A program made the translations under genes and the position numbers. From Symbiodinium natans (Eukaryota; Sar; Dinophyceae; Suessiales; Symbiodiniaceae): a stretch of DNA of 62,000 bases. Below, piece by piece: positions 22,301 to 29,310 of the stretch. The stretch spans positions 1 through 62,000 of the forward strand of contig CAJNDS010002627.1 of assembly GCA_905221605.1 (NCBI GenBank), given 5' to 3'. Each line of letters starts with the position of its first letter. Within the stretch, counting starts at the first letter, position 1. The notes beneath the pieces are model-generated. The model was not told the origin of the DNA, made no database searches, and saw only the letters and a list, made by a program, of their open reading frames with translations.

Positions 22301-24472
22301 ACAAAAGGTAGCAACTCAGCTCTTGGAGTCCGGGCGCCACCGCAGAGGTGAAATTCAGGTGCCCCCAAACCCCCCCGCCCTCCCCCCTCCTCTCCCACCG
22401 ATGAATCGTGAAGTCCCGAAGCGCTACCTCTGACCACAATTTGCCTGAGCCAAGATCTGGTCTCCCAGCACTTCTTGCGCCAAGTGAGTGGAGAGATAGA
22501 TGCAGTAGCGACCCATGAGTAGGTCATCCTGGGTTCACTGCGGACTTGAGATGGGCCCTGCGTGCTTTTGGCTGGGTTCAGGGTTTGAACGGGTCACGCA
22601 GATATCGTCAACTCTTGTGGCACTTGAAGTGCAGCGTGGTGGAGCATATGCTATCATGCAGGCTTTCGGGACCGCCCCGACAGAGAAGCCGCCACTTTTG
22701 GACATGGCGAAGCTATGCCGAAGCTGCTGTGTGCGTGTCGTGTCTGTCTCGTTGTTGTGTGTTTGCGTGTTTGTGTGTATTGCGTGTTTTGTGTTGTGTG
22801 TCTTTTGTCATGGGTGTTGCGTGTGCAAGCACAAGGATAATGATGGGCAGATGCTCTTTCAGTGGAATCATGCACGGCTTGGCAATACAAAGCGTCCAAA
22901 GGCTTTTTACTAACAGCATATGACGTTGGGGTGTAAACCTGGGCGTGAACCTGGGCCCTTGGCCCCAGCCTGAGGCTGAAAATGTCACTTTAGGCTCAAG
23001 GGCCACACCCTGGCCTTGCTAGGGCGCAGTTTAATTGTTCCGGCCTTGCAAGCTTCAGAGCTTTAGGGTTTACGGCAGAGTCTCTTCTCCCTTCGGGGTT
23101 GCAGCTTCGCTATCCATGTGCAGAGCTTGCTTCTGTGAAATTTCAACCTCAGATGTTGGAAATCTTGCCGCCACAGGAACGAAGACGCGGGCGGTGAGTG
23201 TTCCCATTAACCTAGCAGCGTCGAGAATCAGCATCCACACGCCAGAAACCTAAAAGTGAAAAAAACAAACACCCGTGCTCGTGTGACCATTCTACATCTT
23301 CCTGTAAGACGATTGCTTGGATGATCTGGCGCATAAGATGGTTGCTTCCTGCATCCCTACCGAGTGAACTGCCAGGTGTCCGATTGATTCCGGCCAATAA
23401 GACTACAAATGCAATCGAATTTCCATCTACTACAGTCCTGCACTCAAAAAACAGGGCCTGCGCAATAACATGTCTCCGGACCCACTAGACGCGCTTCTCG
23501 GTGTGTCTTTGGGAGCCAGGCGATGCGGAAGCACTGCCCCAAGAGAAACTGTTGCTCTTCCTTGACTCACCTGCTCCTTCAAGACAACTATCCCAACAGT
23601 AGCTTACGGGAAAACAAGTGCCGCGCATGGCCGGGCAGACACAATCCAAACGAGACGAAACAAAGACCCCTGGATTGGGTCCTTGATGGGTCTTGGGTCC
23701 GAGCATCCCGCACACTCCTACACACCCTCAAACCGGACCCTTATCGGGCCTTTGAGTTCTGTTGTGTCTGGAAAGCTTCCCTGGCCAGCAAACCGCGCAT
23801 GTCAATTTTGAATGAAAAGGCAGCCTCTATTCAGCACCGTCATCTCACTCAATCCATTGCCGCCAAAATGCCCGGCAAGGTAGGGCGCCAGAAATCCCAG
23901 CAACCTTCTCGAACTAGATTTATCTTTGTGTGTCTTGGGCTTGGAACATAAAATTGGATTCTTTGAGGCCCTTGGGTCAGGGCTTGCTGCTTGCGTTGAG
24001 ATACCTCCGGCTTCAGATTTATTATGCTATTCTGAGCTCCGGAATTGTAGGAGACAACCTCAACCTCAACCATGAACAAGCAATGCCATGTCAAGCAATC
24101 AGGAGCGACAGCAGATCCAAGCCCACATCCTTATAGTTCACACGTTCACAACCTTCCGAAGCTGAACGCTTGTTACTGAAAGCCCGTGGCCAAAACGAAA
24201 CTGCCCAAATGCACACGGCTCAAATGGCGCCACTTTTACTTAGCCCATGAAGCACAAAGAAAGCCCTCAACAACAACGAGGAAGGTGAAGGATGACAATG
24301 ATGTAGGCGCAGGCGCGGCGCGAAGGCGGCAGCTGCAGTCGAGGAGACGAGCAGGTCAGCCACGCCGTAGCAGGTGCCTGTTTCCAGCAATCGAGGGGTG
24401 TCGGGGAAAGGGGGGGGTGGGGGGGGGGGAGAGATCTTTCCAGCTTTGGCGCAAGCGCACACAGCAACTGGC

Positions 24473-24504
<32 letters not shown>

Positions 24505-25622
24505 GTATATGAAGCCACATGGAGTGTAGAGTTTTGTAGGAGGGTTGGAGGGGGTTTCCGGCCACAGGCCTGCCACCAGCGACTCGAGTGAGAGTGGGAA
24601 GATGCGGATCCAGGGGTAGCTGAGGCTATCTTTGGGATCCTTTCCTTGGCTCCACGCCCGATTGGAGATCAGGGTTTTGGTTTAGCGTTTAGGGTTTAGG
24701 GATTTAGAGTTTAGGGTTTAGGGTTAAGGAGTGGGGCATGTTTGGGGCATACAGCACATGCTGGTTGCAGCCGCGGTTGCGAGGCCAGTCGCAATGTAAA
24801 GTGTCAATTGCTCCATCCCCTCGCCCTAATATCAAACCACGCCCCCCCCCCCCCCCTACCCCCCAAAATGAAACATTCTCCGTATACTCTTATTTGAAGG
24901 GGGCCATGCAGGCATCGGACACTCATCATGCAACATTGTGGAAGCTGGAGGCTAGTCCACAAGATGTCGGTACCTTCCTTAAGATATACCTGGCCCTAAA
25001 CCCTGAATCCTAAACCCTACACTACCCTACACCCTAAACCCTAAACCCTAAACCCTAAACCCTAAACCCTAAACCCTAAACCCTAAACCCTACTAAACCC
25101 CCGACACCCTGTTAATGCAAAGCCAATGAGTCGGCAAATCTGATCCGCTGAGCAAACTCGCATCTCCGGCACACAGGTGCTGCAACCCATCCACCTGGCT
25201 TCCGTTTCACGGAACTACTATTTGCTTAAGAACCCCAGAAGAATAAGCTTAAGAACCCACAAAAAAAAGTAATATTCCCATATTACCCTAAAATCAGGAA
25301 GGGGGTGCTTAAGCAATAAGTAGGGAAGAGGTCGGTCTCAAGCAGTTCAAACGCCATCGGAATTTTGGATTGGGATCGGTTTTATAAGGTTTGGTGTCTT
25401 TTCCGGTTCCGCTCCGGACAGGAGGGTAACCCTAAACCCCAAACCCTAAACCCTAAACCCGAAACCCTAAACCTGAACCCTAAACCCTAAACCCCAAACC
25501 CTAAACCCACCACAGCCAAGCTGCGCCAGGTCGATCGTGAGGTCGGGCAGAGCCAGGAGCGGATTCTTCAATGCGCGTGTGAGCACCGCCTACAGCGGGT
25601 GTTCGAGGGGCTGTTCGATCAA
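4388..25622 (+). CDS. Probable multi-exon coiled-coil protein gene (exon islands; partial, interrupted by LTR element)
   Basis: Short plus-strand segments translate into Gln/Glu/Arg/Lys-rich helical peptides in a repeat-rich background. Likely exons are 4388-4531 (contains LSEARTLIARYE and RRLKREAARLRGRA), 8272-8370 (SEAESEQRLKTATARVQRL), 9894-9920 (ADAAEWQRQ, bounded AG|G and |GTAAGA), 10786-10845 (EEQRQLQRDFSDYLEALAVE), 11802-11852 (ALKERAQQVRAWTAQSQ, AG|G start and GC donor), 12762-12794 or slightly longer (KFEENKQMAQQ), 21794-21832 (SQQRAQDAGEQVQ), 22178-22228 (GEQINFDLQEAHAKEQQ, AG|G and GT) and about 25516-25622 (KLRQVDREVGQSQERILQ). Several have lengths divisible by three. The shared composition and strand suggest one long coiled-coil gene, but exon connectivity is inference, and more than one gene could be present. 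An 8.85-kb LTR element sits between the 12.8 and 21.8 kb exons. I do not recognise a family. Confidence 0.4.
6239..6320. mobile_element. MITE, GGGTAG family, copy 2 (82 bp)
   Basis: The left end GGGTAGTTTCCTAAATTAGG is mirrored by CCTAATTTACAGAACTGCCC on the right. The 4-bp sequence AAAT is duplicated at both flanks (6235-6238 and 6321-6324). It shares ends with the 4266-4366 copy, so target-site duplication length in this family is consistently 4 bp. Confidence 0.85.
7046..7175. repeat. Interstitial telomere-like array (TTTAGGG)n, about 18 units
   Basis: This is one of the two longest and least diverged arrays in the window: an almost uninterrupted TTTAGGG run, preceded by unrelated GC-rich sequence and followed by GGTTCTTGGTAGCC. 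It is not at a chromosome end, since unique sequence and exons continue on both sides. Confidence 0.95.
7336..7500. mobile_element. MITE-like element with a telomere-like array inside
   Basis: The left arm contains GGGCACTTGTAACCCTAATC and the right arm contains ATTGGGGTTACAAGTACCC, which pair in inverted orientation with few mismatches. Between them lies a TTTAGGG-type array of about 40 bp (about 7370-7418). Exact ends and target duplication are unclear. Confidence 0.6.
9400..9515. mobile_element. MITE, CCCAGAGACTCC family (116 bp)
   Basis: The left arm CTACCCAGAGACTCCAAAAC and the right arm GTTTTGGAGTCTCTGGGTAG are perfect inverted complements over about 20 bp. The ends can be read as a TA target duplication flanking CCCAGAG...CTCTGGG, which would fit a Tc1/mariner-type source. 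That assignment is inference. The interior is AT-rich with no ORF. Confidence 0.75.
9601..9705. repeat. Interstitial telomere-like array
   Basis: Diverged TTTAGGG units in plus orientation (variants TTTTCGGG, TTTTATGG, TTTAGGC, TTTGGGG) lie between possible exon fragments. A translatable stretch just downstream (about 9712-9770; ETAAFCLENAAF) could be an exon of the plus-strand gene, but this is weak. Confidence 0.85.
10994..11146 (+). CDS. Likely internal exon, unknown protein (51 codons)
   Basis: The segment is bounded by TTCAAG|GTC on the left and ATG|GTGAGTC on the right, both good splice signals, and is exactly 51 codons long. It translates to a non-repetitive peptide beginning VISQSKQINLMTPGRKLGRQ and ending SAFLFTRHMGM. 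Unlike the neighbouring coiled-coil exons it has hydrophobic runs (AFLF). It lies on the same strand as, and between, those exons, so it may belong to the same transcript. I do not recognise the family. Confidence 0.55.
11619..11795. mobile_element. MITE-like element enclosing a CCCTAAA array
   Basis: The left end CATATGGGGGTTTACGAATA and the right end GAAACCACCATATG are inverted complements, with a G-run/C-run opposite each other. CATATG occurs at both extremities. Nine CCCTAAA-type units (11,692-11,756) lie inside. A related element without the array is at 43,933-44,051. Confidence 0.6.
12838..13124 (+). repeat. 5' LTR (287 bp)
   Basis: This is a direct repeat of 21397-21683, starting TGCGGAGCTGC and ending CCCCCCGTA. 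I count 3 differences in 287 positions (12,943 C/A; 13,096 A/T; 13,111 C/G), about 99% identity. Its end abuts a tRNA-complementary primer site, which supports the boundary. The ends are TG...TA rather than the usual TG...CA. At 12,901-12,923 it contains CCGGTAATCG followed by TATTTGGCTCAAG, resembling the dinoflagellate spliced leader. The LTR happens to be open in one frame, which I do not consider coding. Confidence 0.9.
13125..13140 (+). promoter_or_regulatory. Primer-binding site, half-tRNA-Met type
   Basis: Immediately after the 5' LTR comes GGTTATGAGCCCAAAT. Its complement, GGGCTCATAACC, is the anticodon stem-loop of an initiator-type tRNA-Met (CAU anticodon in loop CTCATAA). Drosophila copia is known to prime from a cleaved 5' half of tRNA-iMet with a PBS of this kind, GGTTATGGGCCC. 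The first seven bases and the GCCC agree. The match is from memory and was not checked against this organism's tRNAs. Confidence 0.65.
13191..21026 (+). CDS. Giant element-borne protein with WW, S1, PABC/MLLE, SAM-like and six CCCH zinc-finger segments (2,611 aa)
   Basis: This single uninterrupted ORF lies inside the LTR element. The first ATG follows 66 bp of leader after the LTR. Visible modules are: WW domain about 220-250 (W224, YYY 235-237, W246, P249); acidic low-complexity region about 260-650; S1-like RNA-binding fold about 664-727; Trp-rich patch about 735-775; PABC/MLLE domain about 793-856 with KITGMLL at 821-827; CCCH fingers at C973/C981/C987/H991, C1066/C1074/C1080/H1084 and C1117/C1126/C1133/H1137; SAM-like helices about 1238-1298; a second CCCH triplet at C2200/C2210/C2216/H2220, C2232/C2241/C2247/H2251 and C2258/C2267/C2273/H2277; and a Lys/Glu-rich tail after about 2420. 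The families suggest RNA binding (S1, CCCH), proline-motif binding (WW) and PAM2-peptide binding (MLLE). A role in packaging or translating the element RNA is inference. No RT, integrase or protease motifs are seen; a lone DSGA near 1354 lacks protease context. Confidence 0.9.
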   Translation: MPSPKRWLQLASDGGQDGGAGNGAAESLGERSVLEEVIPDAEVHLEEALVAESPNAGMNPNRDMVSNAEAEGRAVSVPPKPGEKRNWDATGGIDREMEVTVLRVLHKHGYQPSSSTSGRMVDQESQTDLIGEVLQATRRPLNKIKKGPSSSSQGGGSGHKQKGADGFEAAPAAEYAMGEEEILQMEAERLRQLSEEEDEMRQVSERDGFRKDEHLIQACDGTMWELHLHEDGRQYYYCLDTHETKWTLPVVGEKVKSDEVVGSPLGNELEMEAALDSSSSTPKTESTRAFQGSVNSLGEKDFSSTIRDSGPRADGDAPTPGSPDEEGIPGNQANIAGAQHLDREETEALSEGGAAMELVDPEEKMPNEVIGTVSAAEERVVDVVPVVQEGGPGDSEDGEKKLCVTTEEVSSFGAKNSAIQGEKEASGIAGDTDDLKNEAWSANDARVDAPDITWSAKEARVEVHVVVRSTGDCNNGAQVSAAADDGGSQVDALVQPEVSSEERNDKGYTGANEAAVVNDGGNSPLEAMEPKEPAVEESVPAVDDRLNCPAVEEDLPAAEGETKDSNDGSTPMKGEALPSGSSPEVDTERTTADEAKPLAEKKGGPEIQEHKKDELVGLVEQDEQCDPKVKTKDAPGADDTEMVSEERVKKVPRAGALESPGPHCYQEGDEIMGLVRCINGYGAFLDHGDMNVLIPAEGNNAYQFKFGDTVNGTVKRVEDDGTIILDTFLVLEEDVEDSSSTLRKWKPSGWSTWWTDSWYAGQWYQDSNGQWDWKQEEEQSDEELVVQELSSEEREERQLYGEKIYKALLENGNEEEAYVGKITGMLLGRPMEDLQECVADQAFLNAEARRAYGILQDDGWKPDGTESTGLGKLTTFSRKQYHNALFELACRKRRFSRPVVGEAVATVLNQGEDEFWNALWLDTKLFLQELDGAVQSMSKRENKPMEAYMDPDQYKKAYMTPKTVLSPGYSKLCRFFNKGRCRNGDGCPYEHRRYGEGWPEGGSTDPKNSQEADDEDGNIGDPPTEEGTVDEAQQEREDLAFRAKYNFGKGASKGEPTSGEPKGRLCLYYNQGGCKYGTACRYLHNDDIALEGTWEPGKSWDNASRKSLRDAGFHNCCFDYYLRGRCRKGLNFCKYSHDEMSEERLSLLKHLVQVANQVRFEKERGWEITDRSTFQPPASGGAESSSSSAPKALQMTNVSQKDGEKGTLDEAEADEQKNSVAASTGTQLQNPEEPIENWMARNAHLWVYTPHVSEVMITLGVTNVSDLQEFIFVEDLVDKGINKVTACKILQLVGEVRYRPGGPEKAVPSDASVRVQQSSGNKGTGRAAVRTLTQVREAEDSGAKTMPRGSYRELFDKVRYRDGWTLAQRSPLCVQKLRLVGVGMPPVNPPTKKYRSRSNPVRRGRPLLDKKQVRQVPRSRSQRRVQLAEVVEKPKPLEPVKPRGGLSYPFSRAWADVVDDDDQAEALVSYAASSSDSSEEETNAVQRLKEIFLQERDSWRTASRGNVPQSGSSGSNAGPKKSVHLGEGRDKASRGETRQEVTSQVFSLPQPSRRAERSQKRTRDGSVMVGSLAVGSTDEVLPGQGAAGQVNVSESAQVLPGHEVAGQETAPEGAVQISGEETDQKEGEGGSNDLRGNDAKMLDGGPVRSDLQQLLVKGLLTRIYWKVAVGKLPMGQRDCQKGSNKMDRNLVISMSSEGASEQDENLALEDDADQSMGDGAMVMVYDPGTLIQSPTTDWVMRRGLTDRTVWPAMAHLAQRICAEMVQVDEMNAQLGTGTLLFQRRDQGHYTDLHHSFHDNPCLPAVGNYPLSVMGTLLSPGLEGEFKNTDKFGTAMEAIAYDWSRSPGMEVHIELMARVAKMVHPFLNLGAQGSVMVSEFLWQRGRARLMEFLQAATCADQLEALWRRMDDDADEEVDPSTAMLEVLGLEDAVLDQGNNESLIPIEDAGGETSGDTGGKGKAPEVSPEEEKSSGSSRLADTRIFLWSVYSRVASNFSMQDRTTGKIFDSTKGYPGEGPNNDDNPSSKGNFPWISEDYLDEVVSKKMERSSEMDGFVPGSEGSLEKVEVENVTASKILMALWKKGHRVGFRRLRRLNASGCKVGAMKRPIKRVQKIGARKAFMKMFNVFGSSQHGSGVGGKPIMKVVGPRPGFPAVLQAPNTDSTSGEGSSPQVHGNVHVEHSRPMDRYEAERLEKRKKGFCYWFGKGKDRCKFGDDCKFIHSEDDVVLHSYWCKYYVAGRECFAGKDCGFSHDATGVRCVQFARSGKCRFGDRCVFEHGVPLEKQRPRSPRTPPRDGPRRKSGANGGEKEIPPEQFDDDEEDFMVYDEETKMTELLMEAISFLSGGKPDLARAEADPLFKLLKFTGDADQMDQVWVSWTTEMLSVLELLEVVKSYEVSLAEVEEWVNDLRIWYERANLGEEKDPKRGKKRSLERESSKDIPAEKGVVETSETEVAVEEEKKKVKKKRKAAAIEDPYTLMVPKPKKMPTIIEKGGSTSNVVASAVEKSSKTRTKSNVGGKTKKKEKSQSPKKEEVVMVQDPEEKDRPSDAEAPGSANANEELGQSCQAIEDAKREGLVSSIQRGIQDPILTISDLEYILLQLHLKIANNRKKK
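21027..21388 (+). other. 3' untranslated internal region of the LTR element
   Basis: About 360 bp lie between the stop codon and the purine tract. The region contains a small palindrome, CTTTTCGCGTAGCGAAG (21,152-21,168), and no open frame of interest. It is not telomere-repeat-like, unlike the sequence outside the element. Confidence 0.6.
21389..21396 (+). promoter_or_regulatory. Polypurine tract
   Basis: AGGGGGAG abuts the start of the 3' LTR, within the longer purine-rich AGGACAGGGGGAG. Its position and composition are those of a plus-strand primer for LTR retroelements. Confidence 0.7.
21397..21683 (+). repeat. 3' LTR (287 bp)
   Basis: This is the direct repeat of 12838-13124 with 3 mismatches. 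The spliced-leader-like segment is at 21,460-21,482. It ends CCCCCCGTA and is followed directly by CCCTAAACCC, diverged telomere-like sequence. Confidence 0.9.
22230..25500. other. Spacer or intron with scattered repeats
   Basis: There is no recognisable gene here. It contains a TG-rich stretch (about 22,725-22,820), a G-run (24,411-24,431), a (TA)n microsatellite (24,473-24,500), telomere-like arrays near 24,675-24,727, 25,013-25,095 and 25,428-25,508, and a hairpin element with GCTTAAGAACCCC and GGGTGCTTAAGCAATAAG (about 25,206-25,320). Small open frames on both strands show no family signature. The plus-strand stretch 21,990-22,100 (AWNVDGEEVVDACG) just before it may be another exon. Confidence 0.5.
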
Positions 25623-25907
25623 GGGAGTGTAGGGTTTAGGGTTCAGGGTTCAGGGTTTAGGGTTTAGGGTTTGCATCAGGGTCAGGAGTCGTGAGTTTGC
25701 GGGGTTTTCCGGGTCTTCCGAGGTGTGAATCCTGCCTACCGCCCCTGTCGCGGCCTTTCGAATATAACCTGCAAATCGTGCTCTTGTGAGTGGCACTGGT
25801 GATGGTCTCACAGTTTGCTGGGCCAACGCTGGCATCACGCCACCGCCGACATAATACCGATCTGATCCTTGCTCTCACTATATTCTATCTATTTAACATG
25901 TTTATTG

Positions 25908-25990
25908 CTCTCTCTCTCTCTCTCTCTCTCGCTCTCTCTCTCTCTCTCACTCTCTCTCTCTCTCTCTCTCTGTCTCTCGCTCTGTCTCTA
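25908..25990. repeat. (CT)n microsatellite
   Basis: A nearly pure CT dinucleotide run with occasional CG and CA interruptions. Open frames through it encode only Ser-Leu repeats and are not real. Confidence 0.95.
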
Positions 25991-26185
25991 CATATACACA
26001 TGCATTTTTTCTAATCTATTCTTTCTATTCCAGTCTATTCTCTTCTATGTAGTCCACCCTATTATATTCATGATATATGGAAACATTCTGCACAACCTGG
26101 GCACTGCCTTGTCGCGATGCATTGAGGTGCCATTCCTCGGCCCAGATGACCTGAGGAGAGGAGCCTGCTTCCTGAACCTCCGAAA

Positions 26186-26274
26186 CCAGGATGGGCAATT
26201 ATGCCCTATAATCCCTTAAAAGGTCCTTTATAGGGTTCATTGTGGGGATTTTGAGGCCTAATAGCCCATCCTGG
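26186..26274. mobile_element. MITE, CAGGATGGGC family, copy without array (89 bp)
   Basis: The left end CCAGGATGGGCAATTATGCC is mirrored by GGCCTAATAGCCCATCCTGG. The interior runs GCCCTATAATCCCTTAAAAG without interruption. It is the reference empty form for the copy at 28,444-28,566, which carries a telomere-like insertion at exactly this point. Confidence 0.75.
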
Positions 26275-26721
26275 AAAACCTAACCACAAAGCTGTGAGAC
26301 GCCTGCTGCCTGAGAAAAGAAGCCATGGGTTTCGAAAGCGTACCCTTTGGGACGCCAGGCAGTACAAAAAGCAAGCACCAAGAACGGGACAGCAAGCCCA
26401 TGCAATCCCCCATACTCCACGCGAGTGATGTTGGTGAAAATTAGGCGACACCTGCAGAATCAATGGGCTTGGATTTCGTGGCCGTCAGAAGGAACTACGT
26501 AACAGCGCGGGACCTGTGCAGTGACAAGCCATCACTATACAAACATACACTAAACATCCTTCATTTTCAATATATACGCTTTAACTTCAACTTGCAGCTC
26601 GCACCTCTAGGGGGCTTAGCGTGCAGGTGTGGTGGCAGGTATCATGAACACCCTACCAACTGCAAACTGAGGATCACAGGAGCTTGCTGTGATGTGACCA
26701 AACATGTCAGCAAACTGGTAC

Positions 26722-26780
26722 CCTAAACCCTAAACCCTAAACCCTAAACCCTAAACCCTAAACCCTAAACCCTAAACCCT
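26722..26780. repeat. Interstitial telomere-like array (CCCTAAA)n
   Basis: About eight regular CCCTAAA units follow an open frame with no family similarity. The sequence after the array contains the first copy of a 141-bp duplication. Confidence 0.9.
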
Positions 26781-26817
26781 AACAGAAGGGTGCGCTGTGG
26801 GGCCTGCGTTTTTGAAA

Positions 26818-27195
26818 CGCTCTTCGTTGAAGATTCCGTTGTTTGAGGTTGGATGGGCGAAGTTAAGTAGTTGAACTATACTAAGGTTAGATGGGCGTGG
26901 TTGACTGTCATACGTTACTGGTTAGGTAAGGTTAACTTGATTTCTTATGGTTCATTTTTATAGAGTTTTTTTGTGCAGAGGAAGGGTTTGCTTATAAGCA
27001 GTTGGCTTGCTTATAAGCATTGATTCTTTGGGGGTGGGGGGGGAGGGGGGGGGGCTCTTCGTTGAAGATTCCGTTGTTTGAGGTTGGATGGGCGAAGTTA
27101 AGTAGTTGAACTATACTAAGGTTAGATGGGCGTGGTTGACTGTCATACGTTACTGGTTAGGTAAGTTCAACTTGATTTCTTATGGTTCATTTTTA
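26818..27195. repeat. Direct duplication of a ~141-bp unit
   Basis: Copy 1 (about 26,818-26,958) and copy 2 (about 27,053-27,195) both begin CTCTTCGTTGAAGATTCCG and end TTGATTTCTTATGGTTCATT. They differ by single bases. The spacer includes a G-run and a second local duplication (GCTTATAAGCA). Confidence 0.85.
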
Positions 27196-27331
27196 GGGTG
27201 GGTGGGGGGGGGGGGGGGGGAGGGGGGGGGGGGGGGGTGGGTGGGTTGGGGTGTTGGGTGCTGTCCACAAACAACCCCCCCACCCCCCCCGCCCTCCCCC
27301 CCCTCCCCCCCTCCCCCCCCCTCCTCGCCCC
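27196..27331. repeat. G-run / C-run inverted pair
   Basis: About 70 bp of interrupted poly-G on the plus strand is followed, across a short loop around GGTGCTGTCCACAAAC, by a matching C-rich arm. It could form a long hairpin and also contains many possible G4 runs. Single-base run lengths here may be assembly-prone. Confidence 0.8.
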
Positions 27332-27342
27332 AGGTGCCTGGA

Positions 27343-28135
27343 TATAGAATCTTTAAAATTTAATTAGAACTCCATTGAAATTTTAAAGGTTTTAAAGCCT
27401 CTAAATTCCTTTAAAACCTTTAAAATTTTAATGGAGGTCCAATTAAATTTTAAAGGGCGCGGGCCCCCTTTAAAATCTTTAAAATCATTAAAATCTTCAA
27501 AATCTTTAAAATTTAATTGGACCTCCATTTAAATTTACATGGTTTTAAAGGTTTTAAAGCCTTTAAATTCCTTTAAAACCTTTAAAATTTACTTGGGGAG
27601 GCCCTCAATTGAATTTTAAAGGGGCGGGCCCCCCCTTCAAAATCTTTAAAATCTTTGAATTTAGTTGGACCTCCATTTAAATTTAAATGGTTTTAAAGGT
27701 TTAAAGCCTTTAAATTCCTTTACAAAATTTACTTGGAGAGGCCCTCAATTAAATTTTAAAGAGGGTGGGCCCCTTTAAAATCTTTAAAACCTTTAAAATT
27801 TATTTGGACCTCCATTTAAATTTTCAAGGTTTTAAAGGAATTTAAAGGCTTTAAAAACAGTTAAAACCTTGAAAATTTAAATGGAGGTCCAAATAAATTT
27901 TAAAGATTTTAAAGATTTTAAAGGGGGCCCGTCCCCTTTAAAATTCAATTGGGGGCCTCCCCTAATGAATTCTACAGGTTTTAAAGGAATTTAAAGGCTT
28001 TAAAACCGTTAAAACCTTTTAAATTTAAATGGAGATTTTAAAGATTTTAAAGGGGGCCCCTCCCCTTTAAAATTTAATTGAAGGCCTCTCCAATTAAATT
28101 TTGAAGGTATTAAAGGAATTTAAAGGCTTTAAATT
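27343..28135. repeat. TTTAAA-rich repeat cluster forming a large imperfect palindrome
   Basis: Units such as TTTAAAATCTTTAAAATTTA, TTGGACCTCCATTTAAATTT and GGCGGGCCCCC recur. In the left half they run in one orientation; from about 27,835 onward the same words appear reverse-complemented (AAATTTAAATGGAGGTCC, TTTTAAAGGGGGCCC). The whole block can therefore fold back on itself. It has no open frame of interest. Confidence 0.85.
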
Positions 28136-28443
28136 ATTATCCTGTGTATGCGCGCGTGCTTGTAAATATAGAGTATCCAGGATAAAGAGTGTCATGTGCA
28201 TGCGCACCTGCTTTATAAACACTTGTGCCCTGCAAAAACACTAAAAAAAAAACACAGGCCCCACAGCGCACCGCCCTCAACCCTAAACCCTAAACCCTAA
28301 ACCCTACTGGGTGCCAGCCCAGGAACACAAGAAAATCCACCAACCACCCACTAAGCACAATTTTGCTCTGCAAGAGTCCCACGGATCGCCGAAATCGCGC
28401 CCTCCAGGGCCGCGGAGTGGCTCTTCAGCTGCAAGCCTGAGTG

Positions 28444-28566
28444 CTAGGAAGGGCTACTATGCCCTATAGGGTTTAGGGTTTAGGGTTTAGGGTCTAGGGT
28501 AATCCCCTTACAAAGGCCCTTTCTAGGGTTGAGTATAGGGATTCTAGGGGCCAATAGCCCATCCTG
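28444..28566. mobile_element. MITE, CAGGATGGGC family, copy carrying a telomere-like insertion
   Basis: The ends (GGAAGGGCTACTATGCCC and GGCCAATAGCCCATCCTG) match the 26,186-26,274 copy. After GCCCTATA the copy has 32 bp of TTTAGGG-type repeat (28,469-28,500) and then resumes AATCCCCTTACAAAGGCCC, the continuation seen in the other copy. The array is therefore an insertion relative to its relative. Confidence 0.7.
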
Positions 28567-28893
28567 ATCAAACACCAAGGAGACACAAGGTAAGAGCAGG
28601 AGAACATGGACACCACTAACCCTAAATCCTAAACCCTAAACCGGAAAAACATTCGGCACAAAAACCGACAAGCGAGGCCGCAAAAGAATGTCAAAACCGC
28701 CAGCGCGGCCCCAAAGTTTGGGATTTAGGGTTTGGGTTTAGGGTTTAGGGCTAGGGTTTAGGATTTAGGGTTTAGGGCTTAGGGCTTAGGGCTTAGGAAG
28801 GTAGCCAAGCTGCAGAGCCGGTTCCGAAAGTAAGGCAGGCGCTGCGTGCAGAGCACCTTCTCCACGCCGGAGCTGGATCTCGGAGGTCATATT

Positions 28894-29310
28894 GGGTGGC
28901 TGTCAAGATTGTGATCCCTTTTGGGGCACCCTAAATATATAGGAGGGTTGAGGGTTTATAGGGTTATAGGGTTATAGGGTTATAGGGTTTAGGGTTTAGG
29001 GTTTAGGGTTTAGGGTTTAGGGTTTAGGGTTCAGGTTCAGGGTTTAGGACCAGACCTCAGCCGAACCGACAAGACCTGCAGTCAGAGACATGTTTTGCAA
29101 CCAACACCTACCCTGTCGCGCGCTGGCGCGCGCTCTCGCAACCAGAGCTCTCTCGCAGAAACTATCGCGCACTGGCGCGCCTCGGACTTTAGCTGACGCG
29201 GGCCAATCAAAGGCGAACCCTCAATCTAATTCTTTCATGGAAGGTTTACGGCACCTGGTGCCGTATCATAATAGGGATCCAAAAAGGGACCATCATTTTG
29301 ACAGCCACCC
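28894..29310. mobile_element. MITE, TGTCAAAATTATGATCCC family, split by an insertion containing a telomere-like array
   Basis: The left arm GGGTGGCTGTCAAGATTGTG and the right arm CATCATTTTGACAGCCACCC are inverted complements. The left piece through about 28,943 and the right piece from about 29,257 (GGTGCCGTATCATAATAGGG) are contiguous in the related copy at 44,490-44,576. About 310 bp, starting with AGGGTT-type repeats, separates them here. Confidence 0.65.
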
